A DNA stretch of 64,000 nucleotides from Cladopsammia gracilis (lineage: Eukaryota; Cnidaria; Anthozoa; Scleractinia; Dendrophylliidae): contig JAJGOT010000309.1 in NCBI GenBank assembly GCA_022457155.1, forward strand, positions 884,501 through 948,500, read 5' to 3'. Position numbers and translations under genes: made by a program. The first letter of the stretch is position 1, and each line of letters opens with the position of its first letter. The notes under the pieces were generated by a model. That model saw only the letters and a list, made by a program, of their open reading frames with translations, did no database searches and was not told the origin of the DNA. Below are positions 24,529-36,405 of the stretch, piece after piece.

Positions 24529-25140
24529 TACAGTGCTATACTACTATTACCGGGTCAGGGTCACTCAAACAAAATTGATCAATTATCAGATTACTGACAG
24601 GATGCAAACAATTCCATCTAAAGTTGTTTGAACCAATTAGAAGGGAACAGTTTTGATTTAAATGCCACTCAACTTATAGTTGGAATTCATTGTTCTTGTT
24701 CTGGGTAAACTTTCTATTTCTCTCCTCCATGTACACTGTACACTATCACAAGCCACATATAAATATTTTGACAATGTGGGTGTGTTATTTTAGAGCTTAA
24801 ACCATGGTCCCCAAAATATAATGCTACAGATGGTGTGGAGATAATTATATATGAATTTCATTTTCAAGAGGTTAAAACAATACTTAATATTTTAGACTGT
24901 ATTCATTCGTAAAAATAATATTGCTTTTAACATAAGAAAATGAAATTTGTATTATCAAGCCACCGTGCAATTTTCATTTTACTATTTAACAAATGAAGAA
25001 GCCAAAGCCATGTATTATACTGTCATGGAACACAACCCAGCGGGAATTTGAGAGCACAAGAGAAATTTAGAAAGCATGAGCCACAGGCAAGTGTTTTCTG
25101 ATGTTCTCACAACATCCCGGGTGGGTTTATTGCGCTGGAA

Positions 25141-25398
25141 CAGTGGCAGATCCAGGGGGAGGGTCGGGGGGGGGTCTGGACCCCCCTATCAGACTTTGTC
25201 TCCCATGTGGTTTATAAAAATAATAGAATTAAATTGTTTTATACATAGTTGTTTCACTTCCACCAATTGACTGATTGTCAAGTTTTTGACTTAACAAACG
25301 CTTTTCGACTCTCAGGAATGCCGGAAATGGCTTTTTAGAGGGTAAAATCGACAACAAATTTCCGGGACATGCACCCGGACCCCCTGGATCCGCCCCTG
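25141..25398. mobile_element. Non-autonomous hAT-like MITE (CAGTGGCAGATCC termini)
   Basis: Left end CAGTGGCAGATCCAGGGGG and right end CCCCCTGGATCCGCCCCTG are imperfect inverted repeats. No clean target duplication was found. Confidence 0.65.
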
Positions 25399-25544
25399 CA
25401 GTAAACGAGCATCACCTGAAACGGCATCACTGATCGGCATCATTTTTTTCTACCTCTTGGACGGTATTGACAATGAGTTTTACATCGACTCGTTAGAGAG
25501 TCCTTGTAAAAACGATAACTCGCCGGAGCTCTAGTTTTTCTTAC

Positions 25545-25622
25545 AGTTGAGGTAGAAGAAGTAGAACTTCGAGACTCAGACGACTGTGTGGCATGGCCTC
25601 GCTTCGCGCTTTTGAGTGCTTT
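25545..25622 (-). CDS. Candidate exon 2 of the minus-strand gene
   Basis: An acceptor at CAGCCTAG and a GTAAGA donor give 78 nt in phase 0, encoding KALKSAKRGHATQSS followed by a serine/threonine-rich stretch. It would follow the tiny first exon at 25781-25792. Supported by splice signals and phase only. Confidence 0.4.
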
Positions 25623-25780
25623 CTAGGCTGTTTCTGAAATCTCGAAAAGCACAAGTGGTTTTTTTTCGCTTTTTACCACGACCTAAGTCAACAAAATTTT
25701 AAATTTTCTATAACTGGGATTTACAATAGCAACGATTAAAGCGTAAATAAACAATTTATGATGCAACGAAAAGCACTTAC

Positions 25781-25792
25781 TCGATCCGCCAT
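25781..25792 (-). CDS. Candidate first exon of the minus-strand gene (MADR)
   Basis: ATGGCGGATCGA followed by GTAAGT, a consensus donor. It sits directly downstream of the inverted upstream repeat that also precedes the ATGGCGG of the gene at 2391. This supports a real start shared by two related promoters. Confidence 0.45.
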
Positions 25793-25807
25793 GTTGTTTT
25801 AAATCCA

Positions 25808-26080
25808 GCTTTGACATAAACTTGTTACCAGTCACCGTAGAACGCAGACAAGCCCAGATTATGTATATGAGTTAATTCGGTGTCAAATAGCAATTATTGC
25901 TATGAGATAATCTCGTCTCGAGGACATGGTGGTCTTGGCGCCTTCCCCAACCTCGTTCCCAGGGTCTCTCATCTTCCCGCCCCCTGGAGCGAGAGAAGAG
26001 AGACCCCGGGAACGAGGTTGCGCCTTCCCCAACTATTCGCGCTTTCCTCACTATCTGAACACCTGGAACAGGCTAAATTA
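25808..26080. repeat. Right copy of the inverted upstream repeat
   Basis: Reverse complement of 2096-2365, interrupted by a small palindromic insertion at about 25946-26015 (arms TCGTTCCCAGGGTCTCTC / GAGAGACCCCGGGAACGA). Beyond GGAACAGGCTAA the two copies diverge. Confidence 0.75.
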
Positions 26081-26489
26081 TCTTTCGATTTTGGGGCTAC
26101 CCGCGACAAGCGAATAAATGTGCTATAATTTACACTGTGTAGCACACCAAATGGGAAAATTTCAAACAAATTAAACTGTACGATTTTGAATAAATCGCTG
26201 AAATATTTTTAACACGTGTTTTTTCATGTTTGAAATATAAGTGGTCAAAACATTCCATAGGTCTCAAAAATTATCAGTAAATTACCACAAAAAGGTTCCT
26301 CAGACTTAAATTATTACTCCCTGCAAATAGCTCTAAGTAACTCCTCGACAATAAAGAGATCGAGCTTTTCATTCAAATGAAGTTTTGCTTGACGTTTTCG
26401 CGGCTTTTTAAACTGCATTTGAATGAGGAATCAAACTGTCTCGTTGTTTTGTTTAAATTCTGTGAAATTTACCGGTTCGCGATCGTTCT
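26081..26489. other. AT-rich non-coding stretch
   Basis: I see no gene, repeat or RNA structure here. Confidence 0.3.
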
Positions 26490-27091
26490 TCTTTCTTTTG
26501 ACAATTTCATTAATTAATCCCTATGTTTTTATAATGTTTTCTTTTAATCCTTCAAACTTTTGTTCGTAATAGCTTTTTTTGAGAATGTTTTTTTTCTTAG
26601 TCAATTGATTCCGATGGGTTTTATATTTTGTTTTCGATTCTTCTGTTCCACTACTTAAAAACTTTTTGCATAGTTTATTTTTAACCGATGTGAAGATTTG
26701 ATGAATCCCTTTGTAATCCAGGGTTTCATGTTTGTTTTATGTTGCGTTTTTTAATATTGTCTTTCTGAAATACAATTCAGTATTATATGAATTCAAGAAT
26801 ATTTCCTGATGGTGTTTCTAAGCATCGTTGATATTGTTTAGGTTGTCCCAGTTAGTTTTCAGCATTTCTGTTCTCATTTTTTCTATATTTCCTTTAGTAA
26901 TTTGTCGCTTCTTGTATAAATTATTTTGTTTACTTTCAGTCGTCATTGAAGGTAGGAAGGTAGGAAGGGCCATCGTAGTTTGATGAAAAATAGAACACAA
27001 ACCGCGGTGATAAACATATTGAACTTATTCATTTTTGATAAAAAATTTATGCTGTTGAGATCGATGTTATTAACAAATATGTTATCGATTA

Positions 27092-27239
27092 CAGGGGCGT
27101 AGCTACCTGTACGCACGTGCGTACCTGAAAAAGTCGAAAGAAAGAAAGATTTAGGACTTGAGGTTGGGGAGGGGGGAGGTAGGGGTGTGTTTGAAAATTG
27201 ATTGTGCGTACCTCCGAAAAAGTCCTGGCTACGCCCCTG
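27092..27239. mobile_element. hAT-like MITE nested in the LINE
   Basis: Termini CAGGGGCGTAGC and GCTACGCCCCTG are inverted repeats. The flanks carry a 5-bp duplication GATTA (27087-27091 and 27240-27244). Removing the element restores the LINE reading frame around TATIIDNIF, which fixes the insertion point exactly. Confidence 0.9.
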
Positions 27240-27344
27240 GATTATTGTTGCTGTGTTAGTGGTTATCCTCGTTGGCTTATTTATATCAGGGTAAAAGTCA
27301 GAGCTGTACATTTGGTGAATAAATCTACATATATTATTATTAAG

Positions 27345-27835
27345 TCATGCCTTGGCTCTGAGCCAAGGCGATCGACTCTATAAATTGAAAAAGTTGAGAT
27401 TTTTCAAGTGGTTTATAGCCTGAGGCACAATTGTTAGTGACGTCATATCAGTTAATAAGCAACTTCAAGCTCACGGATGATTGGATTTATTTACAACATA
27501 AGAAAAAGAAAAATGACGAAACGAAACATATCAAGTAAAAGGAACTTACGTTATTGCTGGGTTTGGCGAAAGTTCCATTCGATAACGATTTCGTTTTCTT
27601 TCTTTTCGAGCAACAGATAAATGGTCAGAAATGGAAGTAGTTAATACAGTTGACCTTTCATGCACGAGTGATTGCGAAGACTGATCAAAGGTTTCAAATG
27701 ACGTACAGTGTAGTAACGTTCGTGACAGATCACCTCGTGTGACCGGAAAATTAAAGCAACTGTACATGTAAAACAAATCATAACAATATATTGAATTAAT
27801 TCTCGTACCTTAGGGGCACTTACAAGACCCTTAAA
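27345..27835 (-). other. Insertion in the LINE with a possible spliced exon
   Basis: This block has no LINE similarity that I can see. A minus-strand frame bounded by a TTACATGTACAG acceptor (near 27765) and a GTAAGT donor (near 27548) encodes about 70 residues (including SFETFDQSSQSLVHERSTV). It could be an exon of an unrelated gene or chance. A short hairpin GCCTTGGCTC/GAGCCAAGGC sits at its left border. Confidence 0.25.
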
Positions 27836-27968
27836 GCTTCTTAAGCACGTCTTCACTACTCGAAGAGTTGTTCTTGTTTTGTTCATACTTTAGTAAATCA
27901 ATGTTAAAGTCTCCCATTAATATACAAGTTTTCTTCTCTTTATCAATCTTATGATGGATTGTCGGTTT

Positions 27969-28094
27969 CATATAGAATCATGCGACATCACGTCTGCTGT
28001 ACACGTTCGACGCACTACGTGTACAGCAGACGTGATGTCGCATGATTCTATATGATGTTCCAACACGTTCTTGGCTTCGACACAGGATTATTCA
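27969..28094. repeat. 126-bp insertion with a 37-bp perfect hairpin and 13-bp target duplication
   Basis: The arms at 27969-28005 and 28018-28054 are perfect complements around a 12-nt loop. The insertion is flanked by GGATTGTCGGTTT at 27956-27968 and 28095-28107. The 13-bp duplication and the inverted structure fit target-primed reverse transcription with a snap-back. The source sequence was not identified. Confidence 0.8.
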
Positions 28095-28765
28095 GGATTG
28101 TCGGTTTTTAATCGAGTTTCAAAATCATCATAGTTATTGTTTGGTGGTTTATTAATTGTTCCTATAATGATGTTATTTTTTGCTTCAATTTTAGCCTCTA
28201 CAAATATGCTTTCAAAAACGTCTTCTTCAAATATAATTAAGTCATTTTGAGCGCTATAATTTATAGATGATGTTATAAACATTCCTACACCTCCACCATT
28301 TTTCAATTTCCTGTTTGAATTAATAGATGTGTAGTCTGGTAATTGGATTAACGATTCAGTGTCAGTGTCTAGCCACGTTTCACTAATTCCTATGACTGAG
28401 AATTTATGTCCAATTTCTGCGACGTACTGTTGCAGATCTTGAACCTTATTTATTATACTTCGTATATTTAAATGAAATAACGAAAAGTGGGGTTTATCTA
28501 GAAATCGTTTGGATATTTCCAGTTTAAATTTATGCTCAACTAGTCACGTTAATATTGTCATTGATACCCTGGTATCAGAATCGAGATCTCGTTCATTAGA
28601 AATATTAATGTTAGAGCTCTCCAAGTTTGAGAATGGATTGAATGTCATATTTTTTAGTCTATTGAAATCTAACTCTCTCATTTGTTGATAAGTGGCTGTG
28701 AAAGTTTCAAAATCGTCATCTTCTAATTCAGTAAATGGTAATGATTGTATAAGTCTATAAGGCAT

Positions 28766-31700
28766 TTGTTACAATTAGTCACATCAGTTGCATCTATAAG
28801 ACATTGTCCTTTGTCCATAGCTTTCTTTTACTTCGTTTTGCTTTGTTTTGTTCTGTTCGTTTATGGTCATTTATGGTATGTTTTGTTTAAAAAGTCGTTC
28901 CAAATTAAATCTTTGACAAAACGCGTTTGATAAGTCATAAAGCATGTAAACAAACACCATTTACAGTATTGTCTAACTTCCAGTCATCTGTTCCCATCTC
29001 CCGATAACTTGAACTTCCGCTAACTCGAACCTTTCCCGATTTACCTTAATGGTTCGAGTTATCTGGATTCAACTGCTACTCTTATTAACGAGAAGACGAG
29101 ATCAACTGTCATCTATATTCCAATCATTCTGTGTCCATGTTTGCCGGCAAATAATGATCATTATAATATGACCGTACGGCCGCGCTGACGCAATACTACA
29201 GAAAATAGAATCGCAAGGTGACGTGAGCGGGGACGGAAGGGTTGTCGTTAGCCGGTCCGGAAAAAGCCGTCCGGCCCCGCTCGAGTTCAAGTGACCTCGC
29301 ATTGCACGACTATTCTTGTACTTTCTAGTCATATTATAAAATACGTATTGACTGAGTTAGGTCGGGCCGGACGGGAAAATATTTGGCAAATATTTTCCCG
29401 TCGGGCCCTCCCACTCAGTCAATAGATGGTTTTCACTCACGTGACCTTCAGTCCTGTGTGACTCAAATGACAAAGGCCATGGCGGCCATGTTGATTCACG
29501 TAACAAAAGAAGTTCATTAAAATGCTTTTGTAGGTGTGCACCAACATGGCCGACGTGACGTAACGTGAAAACCACCAATAAACCTGTGATATCGTGACTT
29601 ATCCGAAATACGAATTTCAAAAATCCAAGTTACTGTATCCTTTTAAAGTGACAGCTTCTTCTATTCTAGAATTTTCGGTTTTTAATCGAACAGGTGTCTT
29701 TTACTGAATGAATGATTACGAAAAATAAGAATAATTGAACATTTCAAAATACACGTAAGGTGTTACTAATGTTGTGAAATCTACCGCTGGTCCCTCGTCT
29801 TTACTCTCATCGATCTATCTTTTACAAGTGTTTCATTATCGGAATCAGATTAAAAAACATTCAACCTCTTGCCGTCCACCTTCACCCAAAATGCTGTGCG
29901 CGCCGTGATCACGAAATTCACGCTTGAATGCGTGCAACCAATTAGACCACGCGTATGAACAATGGAGCATTTCAAAACAAAAACAAACAACCGCAACGTC
30001 TTTTGGGTGAAGGTGGGCCTTTAAGTCCAACCTTGGATTCATTTATGCTCCAAACCTTTGGAAACTGAGCATAAAATTCACAAATTCAACAATAAGGAAT
30101 AGTACATTTTTGTGGTGCTGTTTATGATGCAGTGCAAGGTGATAATATCTAATTATAGAATCGCATACGCCAAAGAAAACTCGCATTCTTATTGGTTAAC
30201 GAAGCCAGGGTATTTAGCGTGGAATTGCATACCTGAGAAGTGATATTGCATGGCATCTTAACCTAGGACTTAAGTATGTATACTTTCTTTTAAAATAGCG
30301 AGCTTTGATTTGAAGCGAAAAATACAGACGTGCCATTGACAAATGATAAATTTATCTAGAGTGAATTCCTGTTTTTCCCAATTTTATCCAAAATGCGAAC
30401 TTTTGTAGAGAGTGAAGAAGCCATTCACACTGCAGTACTACAAGAAGAGAGCGAGCTTCCAGCTGCAAAAACCGATATTTCATGCTTAGAAAAAAAACAT
30501 GTCCAAATCAAACAAACTAGTTTATGAAAACAAGCATACTGTACGGAGCTAATCAAAAGTAATTTCTATTATACACCGAAACAATTTACAATAAAAAAAA
30601 GCTGCTGTCCGAAGTAGAGCTTTCAGCACTTCGCAAAACCAAAAACTTGTATCCCAACTCCTGTCTTGTACAGTATCAAAGAAATCCGGTGTAAACAGTA
30701 TAAGAGGTACAAAAGGCAATAACGATTAAGTAATAATATCAATACTAGTAGTCTGGTATTCTTAGAAACGAGTCGCGAAGAAATAGTAAGAATAATAATA
30801 ATCGTACTCGAGCGGAGATGCTTGTCCGGATCCTCCGTCGTCAACTTTATATGAAGTGAAGTGATCGAACGCGATAATATAAGCATAATTTTTTTACGGA
30901 ATGTTTAATAACTAATCCATCAGTTCTCACAAATTTGCCTTCTTTGTTGTCTAAAGGTTTTCCCCATTTAGCGTGAATTTACTTGTCGCTGTGATAAAAT
31001 TCTTATTTGCCGGCCGGCGATAACAAACTTCCGAAGCGTTAAAGCCTAATTTCCACCACAAAAGCTCGTAGTTCGGCTCCACAGTCATCATCTACTTTAG
31101 TGTACAAACAGCATCAATTTCAGGCATAAAATGTATTTACAGATAAACAAAACTAAAATTTGTCGCTACCACAAGGTTTTCTGACCTTTTTTTCTCTTGA
31201 CCGCGCGTGATTCACCGTGATTTTGAATCAGTCTTGATTTCTATTCGTTAGTCCTTGACAGTTGGCTTTGAAATGGCTTTCTCCCTGGAAACGTTCTTTT
31301 TACTCGTGCCGGTACGGCAACGAGTTAAGGATTGCCCTGCGTTTTACTCCTTGTTTTCCTCCGTGTTTTCGTATCTACTTTTGTTCATTGCTTTAGTCTG
31401 GGTACGAGAATACGCACCATGCACTGCGAGAAATTTTGAGCCCACGGTACTTGGGATTCGGTGTAATCGGCGTCGTTTTGCTAGCAAAAGCGAAACAAAT
31501 TTGGGTTTTATTGTTTGTTGCTGTTTATTCGTGACGGATGCGGTAACAAGGTAAAATTTGCCCTCCGTCTTTCTTTGTATTCTTTTTGTTTTCGTCTCTT
31601 ATTTGTGCATCGCATTAGTTCTGGGTACGAGAATACGCACGCATGCAAGCAGAAGCGCAACTCGTCAGAAAATGAATTTATAATATTACCATTCAAATAA

Positions 31701-33086
31701 AAGCTATTGAGCAATAGACTTTCCTGTGATGCTGTTTATTATGCTGGACAAAGAGTTTCTAGCCTTTAATTTTAAAAAGGCTGTTGATATGGAAACCAGT
31801 ACAGAGAAAGGCTCCCGGGGTGGAACCCACCACTTTCTATTTGAAAACAAGAAGGCAATATACGAGATGCTAAAATGAAAAAAATGTAAAATTTGACGCT
31901 GATGGTATATTTTTCTTCAGGGTACAAAGATTTAGGATAGTTTTGTACCCTGAAGAAAGCAGCATTGCCGAAACGTCGGGGAAAAAATTATACGAACAGC
32001 GTCAAATTTTAATTTGTTTGAAGAGTATTTTCATCATTGTGCAACTGTACTACGAGTGTTTTATGGACCAGACAAACTATTGTGAAAAATTAAACGATTT
32101 CAATCTTCTTTTTATTGTACCAGGATAAACAAACTCGTAAAAATAGGTGACTATGTGTAACTATTAAGTACTATTAAAACTTGCAGTGCAATTTGTCCAT
32201 GAAGACCTGATGATTTTATTTCAAACTCTGATAAATGCATAATTTTGGCTAGAGAACTTTGTTAAATGCGTTTTTTGGCAGGTTAATGTCATCGTGTTCG
32301 TCATTCGCGCGTTTTAATATCCAGTTTATGGATGGGTATTCTATACAAATCAATCACAAATTGTTGGACGTACGAGTGAAATTCTGTGAAAGTTTCCATG
32401 AGGAACTTTTTCTCATTAGTAAGCTATCATTATGCATGGCCCGCCAAGTCTTCTACTGTGTTACCACGCTACTAAGAGTGAGGCGAGAAATGTTTATCAA
32501 AACATATCTTTGTGCCAATTCCAAGGACAAACAAAATTGAAAAAATTTTATCTCAAATCCTAACTTAAGAAGGAGTGTATACAATTATTTACACTTTACC
32601 GAGGTTAATAAAAAAAATGGCCCCAAGTTTTCAATTGATGCAAATATGTTTTTTAGCTTTTTAAAGTAGTGAGAAAGCCCACTAAAATTTGTGTCATAGC
32701 GGCTTTTGATTGTTGTAGAACATGCAAACCACCAGTAAACATTTTGCTCTTTAGCCGTGCCAATTTTGATCGTTATCACCACTAGCGATTTTACAACGAC
32801 AGCTTTATAATTCTAAAGGTGTAAAAGCTACTGAATATCAGAAGTTACAAGCTGATTTGTTACTATGCAGTGTCCTGCCACACTTTAATTTATTTTCCAT
32901 TTGCCGATTGTTTTATTTTGTTAGTTGCCTGTAAATGTTTTTTAATGTGGTGAATTCATTAAACTAAACTAAACTAAACCAGACTATGAGAAACGGAATA
33001 GTTTGATCAGCGGTTTGTTAAAAACAGAGGGCGTACGAGATTACTTCGTAACCCACATTTCTTCTTCTCAGCAGTGATCAGCTGAA
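28766..33086. other. Repeat-rich stretch upstream of the pterin gene
   Basis: No supported gene. Contents seen: a copy of the 890-1230 dispersed repeat at about 29080-29740 split by two palindromes (29347-29424, arms TATTGACTGAGT / ACTCAGTCAATA; and about 29427-29578); a repeat at 30050-30140 related to 57990-58090; a GAAACGTCGG motif near 31975 of the kind seen at retroelement 3' ends; and a short AAACT tandem at about 32957-32980. Open frames here are short and unsupported. Confidence 0.4.
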
Positions 33087-33643
33087 ATGGATGTCGTGGA
33101 GATAAATGGCCTTCGCGTGCGCACTGAAGTAGGTTTCAGTTCTCACGAGCTTGGGAAACATCAAGAACTCATCATCACCATACATCTGAAAACTTGCACC
33201 AAGAAATCAGGCGAAACAGATCGCGTGGAAGACACGATCAACTACAAGACCATTTCAAAAGATGTTCTCTTTCACGTGGAGAACAAGAAGTACAACCTCA
33301 TCGAAGCAGTTGCAACTGATGTGGCGCGCATTTGCGTGGTGCGTCATGGCGTCCCTTCGGTGAAAGTGACTGTAGTAAAGCCGAATGCATTACGATTCAG
33401 TGAAAGTTCGTCTGTGACCATTGTACGTTGCTGGGATGACTTTGATTGGCATGATGCTCATATATCGATTGGGTCGAATATTAAGCCTGAAAAGAACTTG
33501 CGTCTGGCATTAAGCTTGTTGATGGAGGACATGGAGATTGTGAAGCTGTCTAAAGAATTTAAAACGACACCAGTGGGGTTCAAAGAGCAAGCGGATTTTA
33601 TTAATATGGCAGCTGCTGTCAGGACCAAGCTTGATCTTGCAGG
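33087..33643 (+). CDS. Pterin/folate multidomain enzyme, exon 1 (FolB-like plus start of HPPK)
   Basis: Exon 1 of a four-exon gene (exons 33087-33643, 36571-37116, 57590-57812, 58456-58827; 1698 nt, 565 aa, all junctions in phase). Residues 1-115 match the dihydroneopterin aldolase/epimerase family: GFSSHELGKHQE with the Glu of the active site, INYKTI with the Tyr, LIEAVA, and VTVVKPNA with the catalytic Lys. HPPK starts near residue 122 with HISIGSNIKPEKNL and EFKTTPVGF. FolB-type enzymes cleave or epimerise dihydroneopterin; HPPK pyrophosphorylates the 6-hydroxymethyl product. No dihydropteroate synthase domain is present, so full folate synthesis is not implied. Such a gene in an animal suggests bacterial or algal acquisition followed by intron gain, or an ancient retention. 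The start is the first ATG after an in-frame-poor 5' region. Confidence 0.9.
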
Positions 33644-34099
33644 GTAAGAGGAAGTACAGCTTACAACTATTTCATACAATTTTTAAAGTATACCTAAAAA
33701 TATTTAAAAATGGCTATAAATTTATTTTATTTTATTTTCATGCGCATGCTTTGGTATCTCCCTGGGGTATTATGCAATATTCGTATCACGTTATTTCTAT
33801 TCCGCTAATTTCGTTGTATCCCGTATTATGTAATATTCTCACAGATTTGTAATTAGCTATTTTTTCTACTATTTACAATTGTTATTTACTTTATATACAT
33901 AAAGTAAACAATTTTGTAAACATCCTGAACTGATGATGGATACTGAAGTATCCGAAACATGTTTTCCAAACTCAAACATTGTGTCGTTTTTTCGAAATGT
34001 GTAGTTAATATTACACTTGAAGTTGAAATATTCTCCTGTGTGATACAATTTTATTCTCTGAAACGTTGGATTGGATTGGATTTTATTGGTTTTCAACAC

Positions 34100-35285
34100 T
34101 ATTACATTAATTAATTGATTTAAATTTAAAGAAATAAAATAAAATTTAAATATCTACAAACCCGCTTATAGCATAGCTAATCTGGGCGGGTTGTACTTAT
34201 TACAGTCATATTTACCAAACATAAAGTGATTTAAAAACAGCTACTAAATAAATAAACATACACATGAATAATTAATCAAGCACAAAGGTAAAAAAGTAAA
34301 GCAAATTAAGAGGTGTAAAGTAGATTAACGCCTAAATGTAGGTTTGAAAGCTATAGTGTATAATAATTACTTGTGTTTAAAATCAGTATTAGAGAATGGG
34401 CATCAACATAATAGTCCTCAATTTCAAGTACAGTTAGAAGCAACTTATGAATTTTTCTTTTAAATGCTCTTTTCGTGAGCTTTCGCCAATCGGGGTGTAG
34501 ACAATTCCATAATCTCGTACCAAAAGCAGGAAAAGACTTAAGTTTTATATGCAATCTGGATTTCTGTACAAAAAGATTATCTGCACACGAGAAACGCGTG
34601 TTGTAAGCATGAATGTCAGGTGAATGTATGAAGAGTTCACGAATATTTTTAGGTGTAGAATAAGTAGAAACATCATGCATTATGGTTGAGACCGTTTCAA
34701 AGTAGAGCATATTAACAGGTAAGATGTTGGAAGCAACAAAAAGAGGGATGGCATGAGATCTTTTGCTGGCAAAGAAAATTACGCGAAGTGCACGCTTTTG
34801 CAGAGTAAGAATCTTTTTTAAATCACACTGGGATGCCTGGCCCCAAACAGGGAGACCGTAGAGCGTGTAGGGAAATATCAGCGAACGGTAGATTTGAAGA
34901 AGGGTATTTAGAGGTACATGGTGCCTCAGCCTGGCAATTATGCTTACTGTTTTACTGATCTTCGAAGCGATATGATCAATATGAGGCCTCCAGGTTAAAT
35001 TTTTGTCGATCAGTACTCCTAAAAATTTTACATAATCTTTGCATTCAAAAGGCGCGAATCCATTATTCATTATTAATAATATCCGGAATTCTGATACACG
35101 GCTGATAATTGATTCTTTTTTGTGCTGGCCTAAAGATAACAAAGTTTGATTTCTTCGCATTAATGGTTAGTTTATTAGCATTAAGCCAGTTACAGACATT
35201 ATTAAGCTCATTATTAACAACGGTTTCCAGGGTTTTCAAGTCGTTGTCAGCATATAACAGGTTTGTATCATCAGCAAATAGATAA
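34100..35285 (-). mobile_element. LINE 3' fragment with reverse-transcriptase palm and thumb
   Basis: On the minus strand the 5' part (35280-35160) reads FLFADDTNLLYADN, which contains the reverse-transcriptase FADD active-site motif. A one-base frame change near 35150 leads into a 269-codon frame with the FLGVLIDKNLTWRPHIDHI motif and the post-palm region ending near 34351. A non-LTR element of the CR1/Jockey type is likely. It is truncated at 5', as usual for LINE insertions, and ends in AT-rich sequence near 34100. Confidence 0.85.
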
Positions 35286-35317
35286 AATCAGGAAGAGTAA
35301 AGGACCTAGCCAAAAAA

Positions 35318-36063
35318 GCAGCCTTTTTTGTGTTGATTGGATGACGTCATGTAACGTCATCCATTCGTTTTGACATGGCGGCAAGCCAAAGTTGAAGTTT
35401 ACGTTTGAAATAACTGGTCTTTCCGCTGGAATTTGAACTTACAACTTAGCATGGGAAATATTAAGCACTTCTACTTTACATTATTCCGAGGGTTTTCGGA
35501 CTTTAAAGTGCTACCTCGATTTTTTTTACTTTAATTCATTCAATGGGTTCATAATCACACAAATCGCTGCAATTTAGAACGATATAAGCTTACTGAGCCT
35601 GGAGATAGCTGGCTCAAAACCGTCGAAACACCGTCCGCCATTGCTCAGTTCGCAAAACTCAAGCTTGCGATTATTTTAGAGAGCGGTCACTTCTGAGTAC
35701 CGGTATTTTCTTGCATGTTTACAAATACATCTTCGTGGTAAAAGCAGGCCCTAGAACCAAAAAAATAAACCAGGTATTTTCTTGCATGTTTACAAATACA
35801 TCTTCGTGGTAAAAGCAGGCCCTAGAACCAAAAAAATAAACCAGGCTTTGACTTTGCTAGATCAGCCTTTTCACAAAGGGAAGCAGCTCCCGGGAAGCAG
35901 CCTTTTTTGTGTTGATTGGATGACGTCATGTAACGTCATCCATTCGTTTTGACATGGCGGCAAGCCAAAGTTGAAGTTTACGTTTGAAATAACTGGTCTT
36001 TCCGCTGAAATTTGAACTTAGAACTTGTCATGGGAAGTATTAAGCACCTCTACTTTCCAAAAC
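35318..36063. repeat. 170-bp direct repeat around a 71-bp tandem pair
   Basis: 35318-35487 (starting GCAGCCTTTTTTGTGTTG) recurs at 35897-36063 with a few differences. Between them a 71-bp unit starting GGTATTTTCTTGCATG occurs twice (35702 and 35773). It may be a degraded element with terminal direct repeats or a local duplication. Confidence 0.7.
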
Positions 36064-36252
36064 TGAACAGAAAGGGTAAGGTAAATTATGATAACAATGG
36101 CACTTTAAGACAAAATATACCGTGCGTGTCTGACGGTTTGTCTGTCTTTCGGTCTGCCTATTTATCTTTCTGTATGTTGGAATGTCTAACTTTCTTTCTG
36201 TCTGTTTTTCTTTCTTTCTCTTGGTATGTCAGAATCTCTTTCTGTCTGTCTG

Positions 36253-36405
36253 TTAGCCAGACTATTTGTCTGTCTGACTGACTGTTTTGTTAGCCAGACT
36301 ATTTGTCTGTCTGACTGACTGTTTTGTTAGCCAGACTATTTGTCTGTCTGTCTGACTGACTGTTTTGTTAGCCAGACTATTTGTCTGTCTGTCTGACTGA
36401 CTGTC
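36253..36405. repeat. 37-bp tandem repeat, four units
   Basis: The unit TAGCCAGACTATTTGTCTG plus CTGACTGACTGTTTTGT starts at 36254, 36291, 36328 and 36369. The last steps are lengthened by an extra TCTG. It is preceded by pyrimidine-rich TTTCTGTCTG low-complexity sequence. Confidence 0.9.

Larger units (their letters stand above)
26490..28765 (-). mobile_element. Decayed CR1/Jockey-like LINE (endonuclease region)
   Basis: Read on the minus strand, fragments in several frames match the apurinic-endonuclease region of non-LTR retrotransposons in order: an N-terminal part at 28765-28544, NGGGVGMFI with IIGTI..PPN at 28306-28088, MGDFNIDLL at about 27890, INKPTRIT and IIDNIF at 27300-27080, and KPWITKG at about 26720. 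The reverse-transcriptase part is missing. The copy is broken by frameshifts, by a hAT MITE (27092-27239), by a 126-bp snap-back insertion (27969-28094) and by unrelated DNA at about 27345-27835. Confidence 0.8.

Noticed and set aside
25880..26128. ORFs over the right inverted repeat
   Set aside because: They run through a palindromic insertion and repeat sequence; no independent support.
27969..28054. Pre-microRNA hairpin
   Set aside because: The hairpin is perfectly paired and sits in an insertion with a target duplication, which fits a snap-back insertion better than a processed hairpin.
31255..31714. Overlapping ORFs on both strands near 31.5 kb
   Set aside because: An internal direct repeat (CTGGGTACGAGAATACGCAC twice) and no domain; likely repeat-derived.
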